Below are positions 1 to 7,899 of a stretch of 20,507 nt of DNA, piece by piece. Made by a program: the position numbers and the translations under genes. How positions within the stretch are numbered: the stretch's first letter is position 1; each line of letters starts with the position of its first letter. The notes under the pieces were generated by a model that searched no databases, was not told the DNA's origin, and saw only the letters and a program-made list of their open reading frames with translations. Source of the stretch: an uncultured Pseudomonadota bacterium (GTDB lineage: Bacteria > Pseudomonadota > Gammaproteobacteria > Burkholderiales > SG8-41); contig CAMPGR010000061.1 in assembly GCA_946885605.1 (NCBI GenBank), positions 1-20,507 on the forward strand. The letters run 5' to 3'.

Positions 1-181
1 GCTTCTTGTCGACGATCACTTCGACCCCTGTACCGGCAAGGTCCGCCGCCCGCGGCACCTTGGCGGTAAGCGTGTAGATGAGGATCTTGTGCCCCCGGCC
101 GCTCAGATGCCGGGCGAGCTCGACGAGCTGCTTCTCGGCACCGCCGTATCCCAATCCGCTGATCACGTAGAAGATGCGCAT
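1..181 (-). CDS. Glycosyltransferase family 4, N-terminal fragment (runs off the window)
   Basis: Only the first 60 codons are present. The start is the ATG at 181-179, 7 bp after the stop of the asparagine synthase-like gene, so the two genes are co-transcribed. The protein begins MRIFYVISGLGYGGAEKQLV. The GGAEKQL segment after a short hydrophobic strand is the typical start of GT-B fold, family 4 glycosyltransferases, where the glycine loop lies near the donor and acceptor sites. A second Rossmann-like strand (HKILIYTLTAKVP) follows. In this context it probably adds a sugar to the lipid-linked repeat unit of the exopolysaccharide on the cytoplasmic side of the membrane. Donor and acceptor cannot be told from this fragment. 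The family call is fairly firm; the specific role is inferred from the operon. Confidence 0.85.
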   Translation of the reverse strand, partial: MRIFYVISGLGYGGAEKQLVELARHLSGRGHKILIYTLTAKVPRAADLAGTGVEVIVDKK

Positions 182-188
182 CCTTCGC

Positions 189-2117
189 TCACGCCCATTT
201 CTCGCGCCACATCTCGAAGGCAAGAAGGAGCCAGAGCCTGCGCGTATCGAGCCGGTCGCGCCGTGCGCCCCCTTCCCGGAAGTTTCTCACCGCCCGCTCG
301 ACCTCCCCTGGATCGAGGAGCCCGGCCGATTTGACGCGTTCCGGGGCGAGGTGCTGGTCGATCAGCGCGGCGAGATCCCCACGCAGCCAGCGCGAGAGCG
401 GGATGCTGAATCCTTTTTTCGGGCGCTCGAGCAGCGCGCGCGGCACATAGCGGTATGCGATGCGGCGCAGGAGGTGCTTGGTGCCGAGCGCACCGCGACG
501 GAGGCCGAGCGGCAGGCGCAGCGCAAACTCGACCACGTGATGGTCGAGGAGCGGCTCGCGCCCTTCGAGCCCTACCGCCATGGTGGTGCGATCCACCTTG
601 GTGAGAATATCGTCCGGCAGATAGTGGCGCAGATCGCAGCAGCTCATGTAGTCGGCGAGGCAGCGGGGATGGCCGTTCAGGAGCGGCCGCGGCGCCGCGA
701 CACGCCCCAACAAAAGCGCCGCTTCGCCCGGCGACCAGGCGGAGGTTGCCATGTCGTAGAGCGCTGCCGAATACGCGTCGGGAAGAATCGGGCGCAGGCG
801 TTCCAGCCGGTCGAGGACGTCACGGCGCAGGGCGTGTCGCATGGATGCGGGCCCGGGAATGCGTTCCCCAAGCCGTCCCACGGGCTCCGGCGGGAGCGTT
901 GCGAGGGCGCGCGCAAGAACCCGCCGTGCCGCGCGCGGGATGCGGGCGAGCATGCGCTCGCGGGCAAGCGTCACGCCATATTGATGATAGCCGCTGAAAA
1001 GCTCCTCTCCGCCTTCCGCGGAAAGGGCGACCTTCACGCTCTCGCGCGCGACGCGGGACACGAGCAGCGTCGGCACGCCCGAAGAGTCGCCGAAGGGCTC
1101 GTCGAAAAGCTCGCCCCACTGCGTAAGGATTTCCATCATCGCCTGAGGAGACAGGATGCGCTCGGTGTGCCGTGAACCCACGTGCGCCGCCACCTCGCGG
1201 GCCCACGGCGACTCGTCGAATGCCGGGTCGGTGAAGCCGATGGTGAACGTGTGCACCGGCTGCCCGGAATGGCGCGCGAGTATCGCGGTGACCAGAGTGG
1301 AGTCGAGCCCGCCCGACAGGAACACGCCGACCGGCACATCGGCGACCATGCGGTAGCGGAAGGCAGCGATCAAGAGCGATTCGAGCCGCTCCTCGAGCTC
1401 GTTCTCCGTTTCCGCAAGCGGCTCGCGCGGCGTCAAGGCAGACCAGTAACAGTGCGTCGAGGGCTCGCCGTTTTCGCGCAGCTCCAGCCAATGCCCCGGC
1501 TCGAGCTTGTGCACCTGGCGATAAATGCTGCGCGGCGCCGAGATGTAGCCGTACTGGAAATATTCCGCGGCGGCGTCGGGATCGAGCTCCGCGCGCCATG
1601 CCCCGAAGGCACGCAGCGCTTTCAGCTCGGAGCCGAACCAGAAGGCGCGCCCGTTCCATGCGTAATACAGCGGCTTGACGCCCAGCCGGTCGCGAATGAG
1701 CCGGAGCGACCGCTCGCGTTCGTCCCACAGCGCGATCGCGAACATTCCGATGAAGCGATGCACGCACTCCACGCCCCATTGGCGCAGGGCGGCAAGCACG
1801 ACCTCGGAATCTCCGCTGCTCTTGAAGCGGTGGCCGTGCGCGGCGAGCTGTCCCCTTATTTCAGTGTAGTTGTAGATCTCGCCGTTGAAGACCATTACGA
1901 GATCGCCGTCGCCGGCCACCATCGGCTGGCGGCCGAGGTCTGAGAGATCGAGAATAGAAAGCCGGGTGTGCCCGAAGCCTACATCGGAGCGGGCGCGTAC
2001 CCAAGTGCCGTTGTCGTCCGGCCCGCGGCTCCGCAGGGTCTCCACCGATGCGGGAAGATCGCGCAACCACGCTTGGGGCTCACAGTCACGAGCCCAGTAT
2101 CCGGTGATGCCGCACAT
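189..2117 (-). CDS. asnB: Asparagine synthase-like glutamine amidotransferase of the exopolysaccharide operon
   Basis: This 642-residue protein is full length for class II (Ntn-type) asparagine synthetases. It starts MCGITGYW, so Cys2 becomes the N-terminal nucleophile that hydrolyses glutamine. RGPDDNG (31-37), the FNGEIYNY motif (77-84) and SGDSE (101-105) complete the glutaminase domain. The synthetase domain starts near residue 250 and has the ATP pyrophosphatase loop SGGLDS at 268-273. Known chemistry of the family is ATP-dependent amidation of aspartate with glutamine as nitrogen donor. Copies inside polysaccharide clusters are often thought to amidate a sugar acid or another polymer component, and that is the likelier role here (inference). 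The start has a good GGGAG ribosome site about 6 bp upstream and lies 3 bp from the stop of the ligase gene. It could still be a housekeeping AsnB. Confidence 0.93.
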   Translation of the reverse strand: MCGITGYWARDCEPQAWLRDLPASVETLRSRGPDDNGTWVRARSDVGFGHTRLSILDLSDLGRQPMVAGDGDLVMVFNGEIYNYTEIRGQLAAHGHRFKSSGDSEVVLAALRQWGVECVHRFIGMFAIALWDERERSLRLIRDRLGVKPLYYAWNGRAFWFGSELKALRAFGAWRAELDPDAAAEYFQYGYISAPRSIYRQVHKLEPGHWLELRENGEPSTHCYWSALTPREPLAETENELEERLESLLIAAFRYRMVADVPVGVFLSGGLDSTLVTAILARHSGQPVHTFTIGFTDPAFDESPWAREVAAHVGSRHTERILSPQAMMEILTQWGELFDEPFGDSSGVPTLLVSRVARESVKVALSAEGGEELFSGYHQYGVTLARERMLARIPRAARRVLARALATLPPEPVGRLGERIPGPASMRHALRRDVLDRLERLRPILPDAYSAALYDMATSAWSPGEAALLLGRVAAPRPLLNGHPRCLADYMSCCDLRHYLPDDILTKVDRTTMAVGLEGREPLLDHHVVEFALRLPLGLRRGALGTKHLLRRIAYRYVPRALLERPKKGFSIPLSRWLRGDLAALIDQHLAPERVKSAGLLDPGEVERAVRNFREGGARRDRLDTRRLWLLLAFEMWREKWA

Positions 2118-2120
2118 GGC

Positions 2121-3623
2121 CTAGCTCCCGGCTCGCCTGGCGCGCTCGCCATACATCATCCCGATCGCCATCCACAGGAAAACCTGCTCGGGTGCGGGCG
2201 TGAGCCGGCCGTCCGCAACGGCCATCATCAGGTAGGCAACGAGTCCCGCGGCCGCGCCCTCGTAGAAGCCGCGCATGCTGTCGCCCAGGTGAGGCGCCTG
2301 GCCCAGCGCTCTGAAACCCTTCCACAAATGAAAGAAGTAGGCGCCCAGCAGAGCGAGACCGATCAGCCCCATGTCGAGCATGACCTGCAGATAGGCGTTG
2401 TGCGGGTGCGTGACCAGAAAACTTCGCCCTGAGCGCACGGCATCCGTCCACAGCATGGCGCCGATGCCGTTGCCGTACAGGGGACTGCGCAGGAGATCCG
2501 GCACCAACGGAAGCCAAATCCCGTCGATGCGCCCGGCGCTTACGGCGTTCGCGCCAAGTCCGAAACCCGTCGTGACGCGTTCATAGACAGGGTCGGGAAG
2601 AAAGTACAGCGCGGCCGCCGCCACAGTCGCGCCCACGATCAGGCTGCCGATCTGGCGCCGCGATATGAGGAATAGCACGCTCACGAGGATGAAGCCCACG
2701 AACGCGCCGCGCGAGAACGTGAGCGCGAGCGCCACCACGACGATCCCTATCGAAGCGAGAAGCGCGAGCTTGATCAAGTAGTCCTTTGTCTTCGACCAGG
2801 TGAAAAGCAGCAGCGCATAGGCGATGGCGTACGTGCGGCCCAGCTCGTTCGCGTGCAAGCCCAGTGGCGAGAGGAATTCCCGTTCCTTGCTGCTTGCAAG
2901 CTGACCGAAATTGGCGCCCGACAGCAGAAAATATATCAGGGCCATGAGACACATGATCCAGACCGAGACCACGACCGGGCCGACCAGCCTTTCCGGTTTT
3001 TGCATGCGCGCCACGGCGGCTGCGACGAGCAGGGCCACGAATACGAGCAGCAGCGGCTTGATCACCATGTCCCGCAGGTAGCCGACCATATCCGTGAACT
3101 GGATCTTCTCCATGATCACGAAGTAGAGCGGGATCTCTCCGACGTGGCGCACGCCGAGCGCTCCAGCGATCAGGAAAGGCACGACGTAGAGCCACAGCAG
3201 CGGACGCGGAATGAAACCGCCGAGACTGCGGCTGAGCAGCGCGTGCAGCAGCGCCGAGACGAGCGTCCCCGCCAGAAGCAGGTTGACAGGATTGAGGCCG
3301 GTGATGCCGCCGATCTGGTGCGGGAATACAGTGCTCCCCGATATGGGCATGAGCAACACCAGAAGCACCACTCCGACACGGAAATCGATCAGGATCAGCA
3401 CGCACGCAACGAGTGCGACGCCCACGAGCAGCGCTTTCCACTCCGCCACCACCACCGCGTAGCCCCAGAACAGGCAGAGGAAGGCTACACCGGCAGCGAT
3501 AGCGGCTTTTTGCGCGAGATGCGAGTCCGCGTAGGAGCGGTGCAGGACGCGTGCTTCATGTCCCGGGGACCAGCGCCCCGTGGATGCGGCACGGACAGGT
3601 ATGCGAGGAGATATTGCGGCCAT
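2121..3623 (-). CDS. O-antigen ligase/polymerase family (Wzy_C) membrane protein
   Basis: This 500-residue polytopic membrane protein has about a dozen hydrophobic segments, beginning near residue 40. The Wzy_C-type signature HPHNAYLQVMLDMGLIG starts near residue 406, after a large loop, and is followed by two or three more membrane helices. Family members polymerise or ligate undecaprenol-linked oligosaccharides at the periplasmic face of the inner membrane, so here it probably polymerises the repeat unit or transfers the polymer. Two points are odd. The ATG at 3623 has no Shine-Dalgarno sequence. Its first A also overlaps a TATATAAA -10-like box downstream of a terminator. No in-frame ATG, GTG or TTG occurs before the second membrane helix, so 3623 is kept as the start with reserve. 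Ligase and polymerase roles cannot be separated by sequence alone. Confidence 0.88.
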   Translation of the reverse strand: MAAISPRIPVRAASTGRWSPGHEARVLHRSYADSHLAQKAAIAAGVAFLCLFWGYAVVVAEWKALLVGVALVACVLILIDFRVGVVLLVLLMPISGSTVFPHQIGGITGLNPVNLLLAGTLVSALLHALLSRSLGGFIPRPLLWLYVVPFLIAGALGVRHVGEIPLYFVIMEKIQFTDMVGYLRDMVIKPLLLVFVALLVAAAVARMQKPERLVGPVVVSVWIMCLMALIYFLLSGANFGQLASSKEREFLSPLGLHANELGRTYAIAYALLLFTWSKTKDYLIKLALLASIGIVVVALALTFSRGAFVGFILVSVLFLISRRQIGSLIVGATVAAAALYFLPDPVYERVTTGFGLGANAVSAGRIDGIWLPLVPDLLRSPLYGNGIGAMLWTDAVRSGRSFLVTHPHNAYLQVMLDMGLIGLALLGAYFFHLWKGFRALGQAPHLGDSMRGFYEGAAAGLVAYLMMAVADGRLTPAPEQVFLWMAIGMMYGERARRAGS

Positions 3624-3652
3624 TTATATAGTCGCGAGCCTTCGTGTTGCAA
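3623..3652 (-). promoter_or_regulatory. Possible sigma-70 promoter between epsG and the ligase gene
   Basis: On the minus strand TTGCAA (3652-3647) is followed by TATATA after 16 bp (3630-3625) or TATAAA after 18 bp (3628-3623). It lies immediately after the epsG terminator, where a second transcription unit would need a promoter. A start site 6-8 bp after the -10 box would fall inside the codons now called the start of the ligase gene. So either this box is chance or the ligase start is wrong. Confidence 0.35.
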
Positions 3653-3674
3653 AAAGAGGCTCCCGGAGAGCCTC
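3651..3674 (-). terminator. Rho-independent terminator after epsG
   Basis: On the minus strand a perfect 7-bp stem, GAGGCTC/GAGCCTC (3674-3668 with 3662-3656) with a 5-nt loop (3667-3663), is followed directly by TTTTT (3655-3651). It starts 10 bp after the epsG stop codon. It would end, or partly attenuate, transcription before the ligase, amidotransferase and glycosyltransferase genes. This would lower their expression relative to epsDEFG. Confidence 0.8.
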
Positions 3675-3683
3675 GCGCCGCGT

Positions 3684-4577
3684 TCAGAAGCTGTTCATTA
3701 TGGTGCCCACGATCTGGGCGCCCGTATCGTTGAGATCGCGGATGACATTCTTCGTATCGGCGAGCCGCGTGTGGTTCTTGCGTGCGAGCACCACGGCGCC
3801 CCCCGCGTGATACGTGACGCTCTGCGCGTCCGCGTACAGCTTCGCGGGCGGCGTGTCGATCAGGATCACGTCGAACCTGTTCTGCATCTCCTGCAGGAGC
3901 CGCGCCAGCGCGGCGCGGGACAGCAATTCCTGCGGATTCGGCGGCGGCGCGCCCGCGGGAAGCAGTGACAGGCCCGCAAAGCCCGGAACCGGCACGACGG
4001 CGCTATAGTCGACTCGGCCCGAGAGCACGGTGGAAAGACCCACGCGGTCCGCAACGTTGAACAGCCGGTGCTGACGCGGGGAACGCAGATCCGCGTCGAT
4101 CAGCAGCGTCCTTTCCCCGAGCTGTGAGAAGACGATCGCGAGGTTGGCGCTGACGTAGGTGCGCCCCTCGCCCGTCTCCGGGCTGACGATCGCGAGCACG
4201 TGCCGCTGGTGGGTGCTGTTGAACCACCGGATGAGCAGCTGCGTGCGCAGCGCGCGCAGCTCCTCGACGCGCCTGTGAAAAGGCGCGTACGCCGCCACCA
4301 GCTCCGCGCTGACCGTCGTATCGCCCGTCGGCAGCTGCGGAAAGTCGTACTGCTTCGCGAGCGCGAGGTGCAGGTCCTGGTCGGTGATGAGACCGAGCCA
4401 GATCGCCGCTTCGCCGAAGCGCAGCCCTTCCGCACGCTGCAGATCGACAATGCGTCGCGTATCCGCTTCGGTGAGCTTCCCTTCCTCAACCAGGATCGAG
4501 CCGATATTGCGTTCCGGGCCGACTACCCGGGCGGTCGAATCGAGTGTCAATACGTTTTCCTGAGCGTTCATGGTCAT
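3684..4577 (-). CDS. epsG: EpsG-type BY-kinase-like chain-length ATPase with N-terminal MshEN-like repeat
   Basis: This 297-residue cytoplasmic protein resembles the EpsG chain-length determinant tyrosine kinases of eps/exosortase clusters. Residues 24-76 hold two MshEN-like repeats (GSILVEEG...Q47 and RFGEAAIWLG...Q76), the fold used by MshE/GspE N-termini. The ATPase domain has a Walker A-like loop TGEGRT (135-140) with Arg139 where most BY-kinases have Lys, a Walker A' LLIDAD (158-163) and a Walker B ILIDTPP (238-244). No tyrosine-rich C-terminal tail is visible; the protein ends MNSF. With EpsF it would form the split Wzz/Wzc-type co-polymerase that sets chain length and drives export. 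Two in-frame starts exist: ATG at 4577 and ATG at 4571. The GGGG at 4584-4581 fits 4571 better by spacing. The start region is duplicated (see the repeat at 4562-4600). Confidence 0.9.
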   Translation of the reverse strand: MTMNAQENVLTLDSTARVVGPERNIGSILVEEGKLTEADTRRIVDLQRAEGLRFGEAAIWLGLITDQDLHLALAKQYDFPQLPTGDTTVSAELVAAYAPFHRRVEELRALRTQLLIRWFNSTHQRHVLAIVSPETGEGRTYVSANLAIVFSQLGERTLLIDADLRSPRQHRLFNVADRVGLSTVLSGRVDYSAVVPVPGFAGLSLLPAGAPPPNPQELLSRAALARLLQEMQNRFDVILIDTPPAKLYADAQSVTYHAGGAVVLARKNHTRLADTKNVIRDLNDTGAQIVGTIMNSF

Positions 4578-4600
4578 TTTCCCCGAGCGTTCATGGTCAT
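4562..4600. repeat. 16-bp direct repeat with 23-bp period over the epsG start
   Basis: The 16-bp sequence at 4562-4577 recurs exactly at 4585-4600. It reads ATGACCATGAACGCTC on the minus strand, so the epsG initiation region is present twice. The upstream copy encodes an 8-codon reading frame starting at 4600 (MTMNARGK). Its TGA overlaps the true epsG ATG at 4577 as ATGA. Confidence 0.85.
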
Positions 4601-4607
4601 CATGGGA

Positions 4608-6047
4608 TCATCCCGGTGCAGGCAGTGCCCACCCGCGGCCTTTCGGACGCCCGAGGAGGCTGTGGGCGGGTTGCCATTCGTTGAGTTGGGCAAGGAGCGG
4701 TACTTCGGTGATGGCGAGGTCGTCGGGCGAGCGCACGCGCCGGTCGAACTGTTCCATGAAAAACACCACCGCGAGGGCAAGCATCGCGCCCATGACGATC
4801 GAAAGCGCGACGTTCAGCACGATTTTCGGGCGCGCCGGCATGGCGGGCTCGACGGCGGGGTCCAGCAGGGAGACGTTGGTGCGGTTCGCGCCGCTCTCGA
4901 CCTTGCTCACGACGAAGCGCTGCATCGCGCTGTCGTAGGTGCGCTGCGCGGTTTCCACGTCACGGCTCAACACGCCGATTTCGTTGCGGTAGTCCTTGAG
5001 CTCGAGCACGCGCGCACGCTGCTCCCCCATCGCATTGCGCAGCTGCGCTTCATGCTGACGCGCCTGGCGCGCGGTATTGGCGAGGCCCGCGACGATCTTC
5101 TTCATTTCGCCGTTGAGCTCGGCGCGCAGGCTCTGGTATTCCGCCTGCTGGCGCTGCAGCTGGGGATGGTTGACGCCGAGATCGGCGGAGAGATTGCGCA
5201 GCTTCGCCTCCGACAGCGCAAGCTCGGACTTGAGCCGTTGCACGTAGCTGTTCGCGAGCACTTCGGGCACCCGGTCGGCGGAAGCTCCGCCGGCGGCGAG
5301 CAGCTGCCGCGCCATGCGCTCGCGCGATTCGGCTTCGGACGCGGCATTCTGAGCGGTCACGAGATACGTCGAAAGCTCCGCAAGGCGTGTGTTTTCGACG
5401 TCCATCTTTTCATCGGTCGCGACGATCTTCTTCTGCCGCTGATACTCGGTGAGCTTCGCCTGGGAGTCCTCGAGGCTCGCGCGCAGTCCCTTCAACTGCT
5501 CGTCGAACCAGTCCGCCGTGCGCTGCGTCGGATCCACGCGCAATTCCAGCGTGGTGTCGATGTAAGCTTTGGCGAACGCATTGGCGATCTGCGCCGCAAG
5601 CTTCGGATCGTCGGAAGTGTAGGAAACCTGCACCACGCTGCTTTGCGAGGTCTGGACGTTGAGCCACTTCAGAAGCCGGTCCGCCAGCCAGTTCTCGAAG
5701 GACCCCACGCCGCCCGTCGCTTCCTCGAACTCCTGGCGCGTGAGCGCGTTGTTCGCGAGGCCGAGGTCGCGCACGACCTTGTTCACGACCTTGTAGCTGC
5801 GGATGATGTCGGTCTGCGTCTGCATGTATGCGGCCTGCTGTTGCTGGTGCAGCAGTGCGGGGACCAGAACGTTGCCGGTGCCCAGGGACTGCTCGTCCTT
5901 GCTGTCGAGCAGGAGGGACGCGGTCGCCACGTAGCTCTTGGGCAGGAGCAGGCTCACGACGAGCGTGGTGAGAACGGTCGCGGCCAGCACGAGCGCGAAG
6001 ATTCCCGGGCGGGCGCGCAATGCGAGGAGTAGCTGCTGAATGTTCAT
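4608..6047 (-). CDS. epsF: EpsF chain-length determinant (Wzz/PCP-type)
   Basis: This 479-residue protein has the polysaccharide co-polymerase layout. An N-terminal membrane segment (about 17-35) is followed by a long periplasmic part with extended coiled-coil regions (about 165-390, rich in EAESRERMARQL- and AQLRNAMGEQRA-type heptads). A second membrane segment lies at about 409-429, after the proline-containing PAMPARPK stretch typical of the second helix of Wzz proteins. The tail FDRRVRSPDDLAI is usual in Wzz/GumC-type proteins. It would oligomerise in the inner membrane, bridge to EpsE and be activated by the separate ATPase EpsG, setting polymer length. No clear Shine-Dalgarno sequence precedes the ATG at 6047. 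It sits 33 bp after epsE, so translation may depend on coupling. The final residues (KGRGWALPAPG) are unremarkable and end 30 bp before epsG. Confidence 0.92.
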   Translation of the reverse strand: MNIQQLLLALRARPGIFALVLAATVLTTLVVSLLLPKSYVATASLLLDSKDEQSLGTGNVLVPALLHQQQQAAYMQTQTDIIRSYKVVNKVVRDLGLANNALTRQEFEEATGGVGSFENWLADRLLKWLNVQTSQSSVVQVSYTSDDPKLAAQIANAFAKAYIDTTLELRVDPTQRTADWFDEQLKGLRASLEDSQAKLTEYQRQKKIVATDEKMDVENTRLAELSTYLVTAQNAASEAESRERMARQLLAAGGASADRVPEVLANSYVQRLKSELALSEAKLRNLSADLGVNHPQLQRQQAEYQSLRAELNGEMKKIVAGLANTARQARQHEAQLRNAMGEQRARVLELKDYRNEIGVLSRDVETAQRTYDSAMQRFVVSKVESGANRTNVSLLDPAVEPAMPARPKIVLNVALSIVMGAMLALAVVFFMEQFDRRVRSPDDLAITEVPLLAQLNEWQPAHSLLGRPKGRGWALPAPG

Positions 6048-6080
6048 GGTGTCGTATCGCTTATGTCATTCCTGCGGGTT

Positions 6081-6923
6081 CTAGAACCAGCCTTCCTTGA
6101 TGTAGATCACGTCGTCCGGCTGGACGCGGTCCATCAAGGTCACTTCGAGCCGCTGCAGCTTGCCATCCACGCTGCGGCGGCTGATGTTGATGCCGCGTTC
6201 GGTGGCGCGCTCGGTGAACCCGCCGCCCACCGACACCGCCTGCATGACCGTCATGTTCTTCTCGAACCTGTAGGAGCCGGACCGGCGCACCTCACCGTAG
6301 ATGTAGAAGACGGGCGCGCGCTGCACGTATATCGTGTCTCCATTCTGGACGTCGATGTTCTTGGAGAGATCTCCCGTGCGCACCATCGCGGCCAGATCGA
6401 TCTCGAGCTTTTCGGTCCGGCCGTTCCGGTCGAGCACGATGCTTACCGTATCGGCGCCGACCTCGCTTACGCCGCCCGCGAGCGCCAGCACGTCGGTCAG
6501 CTTCGCGCTCGTTTCGTCGAGCGCGTAGCGGCCGGGCTTGTTGACCTGCCCCAGCACCGAGACCTGCCTGCTGCGCAGTTCCGTCATCGCGACGGTCACC
6601 TGTGGGTTCAAGAGGTACTTGCCGCGTTTGAGCTGCCGGGCGATCTCGTTTCCCGCTCCGGCAAGGGTCAGGCCTTCGAGCTTCACTTCACCGATCAAGG
6701 GAAAGGTAATCGTGCCGCGCTGGGAAATTCGCGTTTCGGTGGTGAGATCGGGATACTGGAACACCGTCACGCGGACACCGTCTCCCACGCCGAGGCGGTC
6801 CGCCGCCTGCGCACCCGCTGCGTGCGCGGCGACAAGCATCATTGCGACGCCCGCGAGCGCCGCGAACCACTTCGACGGCCGGCCTGCGGCGGCGTACTGC
6901 AGTATGGGTCCCTGTCGGTTCAT
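6081..6923 (-). CDS. epsE: EpsE polysaccharide export protein (Wza/OPX family)
   Basis: The 280-residue reading starts at the ATG at 6923. A perfect AGGAGG site lies 6 bp upstream, which decides this start over the longer open frame that reaches 7244. A signal peptide (hydrophobic about residues 20-36, cleavage near AHAAGAQA) precedes the Poly_export domain (LGVGDGVRVTVFQYPDL), followed by SLBB-type segments (VSVLGQVNKPGRY; FYIYGEVRRSGSY). No lipobox cysteine is seen, unlike E. coli Wza, so it may be non-lipidated. It would form the periplasmic and outer-membrane export conduit that contacts EpsF. It is located 22 bp after epsD and 33 bp before epsF, consistent with one operon. The family call is firm; the substrate polymer is unknown. 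Confidence 0.92.
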   Translation of the reverse strand: MNRQGPILQYAAAGRPSKWFAALAGVAMMLVAAHAAGAQAADRLGVGDGVRVTVFQYPDLTTETRISQRGTITFPLIGEVKLEGLTLAGAGNEIARQLKRGKYLLNPQVTVAMTELRSRQVSVLGQVNKPGRYALDETSAKLTDVLALAGGVSEVGADTVSIVLDRNGRTEKLEIDLAAMVRTGDLSKNIDVQNGDTIYVQRAPVFYIYGEVRRSGSYRFEKNMTVMQAVSVGGGFTERATERGINISRRSVDGKLQRLEVTLMDRVQPDDVIYIKEGWF

Positions 6924-6945
6924 GCTTGTCCTCCTTTTCCGATGC

Positions 6946-7896
6946 CTACAATCCGGATACCGCTCTTTCAAGGGCATTCCGAGCGAGTGCTTCCCCCGCG
7001 TGCGGGTCCGTCGCGGCAACGGGCGCTTGCGCCCGCATGCGATCGGACTCCACCGCATACTTGATCCTTGCCTCCTTGCGCAGCTTCCCGATCTCCGCCT
7101 CCGCCCGCTGCAGCCGCTTTCCGTTCGCGAGATAGCGCTGGATGAGCGGCGCCGCCCGGGTTTGCGTGAGCGGCGCGGCCTGCGACTGGACGAGCTCGAT
7201 GGCCGACACGCCGCCGGAAGAGACGAAGACGGCGACCTCTCCATCCTTCGTGCCGCTCAGCTGATGGAGCATGGCAAGCGGCAGCTGCTCTGCCGCGCGC
7301 GTCGAGACCTCTACATCGAACGCTATGCGCTGCGCTTGCAGCCAGCGCGCAATGTCCTTCAGCCGGCGGGCCGTTGGGGCCCGCGCTTCGAGCGCAGCCG
7401 CCTGTTCGCGCGTCAGGCGCGCCCGCACTTCCTGAAGCCAGTACACGCGGCGCTCGGCAAAAAGCGCCGGATTGGCGTTGTAGAACTGGCGCACCTCTTC
7501 CGGTGTGCTGGCCGAGATGCCCGATGTCACCTGGCGCAGATATGCCCGCGCCAGGATGCGCCGCGTGGCACGCTCGACTTCCAGAGCCACCTCCGGATTG
7601 CGATCGAGTCCTGCGCGAAGCGCGCGTTGCACCAGCAGCTCCTGGTCGATGGCATCCTCGAGCGCGCGCAGGCTCTCCGCTTCGTCGGTCGGCCCGCCCG
7701 TGCGCGCCCCCAACTGAGCCCGGCCGAGACGATGTAGGTTGATTTCCTCGCCGTTTACAACTGCCACGACCTGCGCCTGCGTCTTGTTCGCACCTGCATC
7801 GCTGCAGCCGGGCAGCGCGGCTATCGCCGCCAACAGCAGGACCGCCGCGAGAGAATCTTTTAAGCGCACTGGCCGCTCCGCACGAAAAGAGACCAT
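6946..7896 (-). CDS. epsD: EpsD-type peptidyl-prolyl isomerase (SurA/parvulin-like) lipoprotein
   Basis: The 316-residue reading starts at the ATG at 7896. That choice gives a clean lipoprotein signal: basic MVSFRAERPVRLK, a hydrophobic stretch, then the lipobox LPGC with Cys30 or so as the acylated residue. A SurA_N-like segment follows (VVAVVNGEEINLHRL, with LEDAIDQELLVQRAL), then helical regions and a degenerate parvulin part. EpsD-family proteins are found next to epsE in methanolan-type operons and are thought to help fold or assemble outer-membrane export parts. Catalytic activity is uncertain because no strong PPIC core motif is visible. The ribosome site GGGAGG is only about 3 bp from the ATG and lies within a perfect hairpin (7900-7926). 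This is the first gene of the minus-strand operon in the window. Confidence 0.85.
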   Translation of the reverse strand: MVSFRAERPVRLKDSLAAVLLLAAIAALPGCSDAGANKTQAQVVAVVNGEEINLHRLGRAQLGARTGGPTDEAESLRALEDAIDQELLVQRALRAGLDRNPEVALEVERATRRILARAYLRQVTSGISASTPEEVRQFYNANPALFAERRVYWLQEVRARLTREQAAALEARAPTARRLKDIARWLQAQRIAFDVEVSTRAAEQLPLAMLHQLSGTKDGEVAVFVSSGGVSAIELVQSQAAPLTQTRAAPLIQRYLANGKRLQRAEAEIGKLRKEARIKYAVESDRMRAQAPVAATDPHAGEALARNALERAVSGL

Positions 7897-7899
7897 AAC

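Noticed and set aside
174..1175. 333-codon plus-strand open frame opposite the amidotransferase
   Set aside because: The minus strand carries intact class II asparagine synthase motifs. The plus-strand product resembles no family and has no ribosome site or operon context.
4200..6032. 610-codon plus-strand open frame
   Set aside because: It lies antisense to epsF and the start of epsG, which have clear family motifs. The product is low-complexity Arg/Leu/His/Val and shows no domain. It is a codon-bias shadow typical of GC-rich DNA.
6081..7244. Longer EpsE start reaching 7244
   Set aside because: The extra N-terminus is a shadow of epsD. The ATG at 6923 has a perfect AGGAGG and gives a proper signal peptide.
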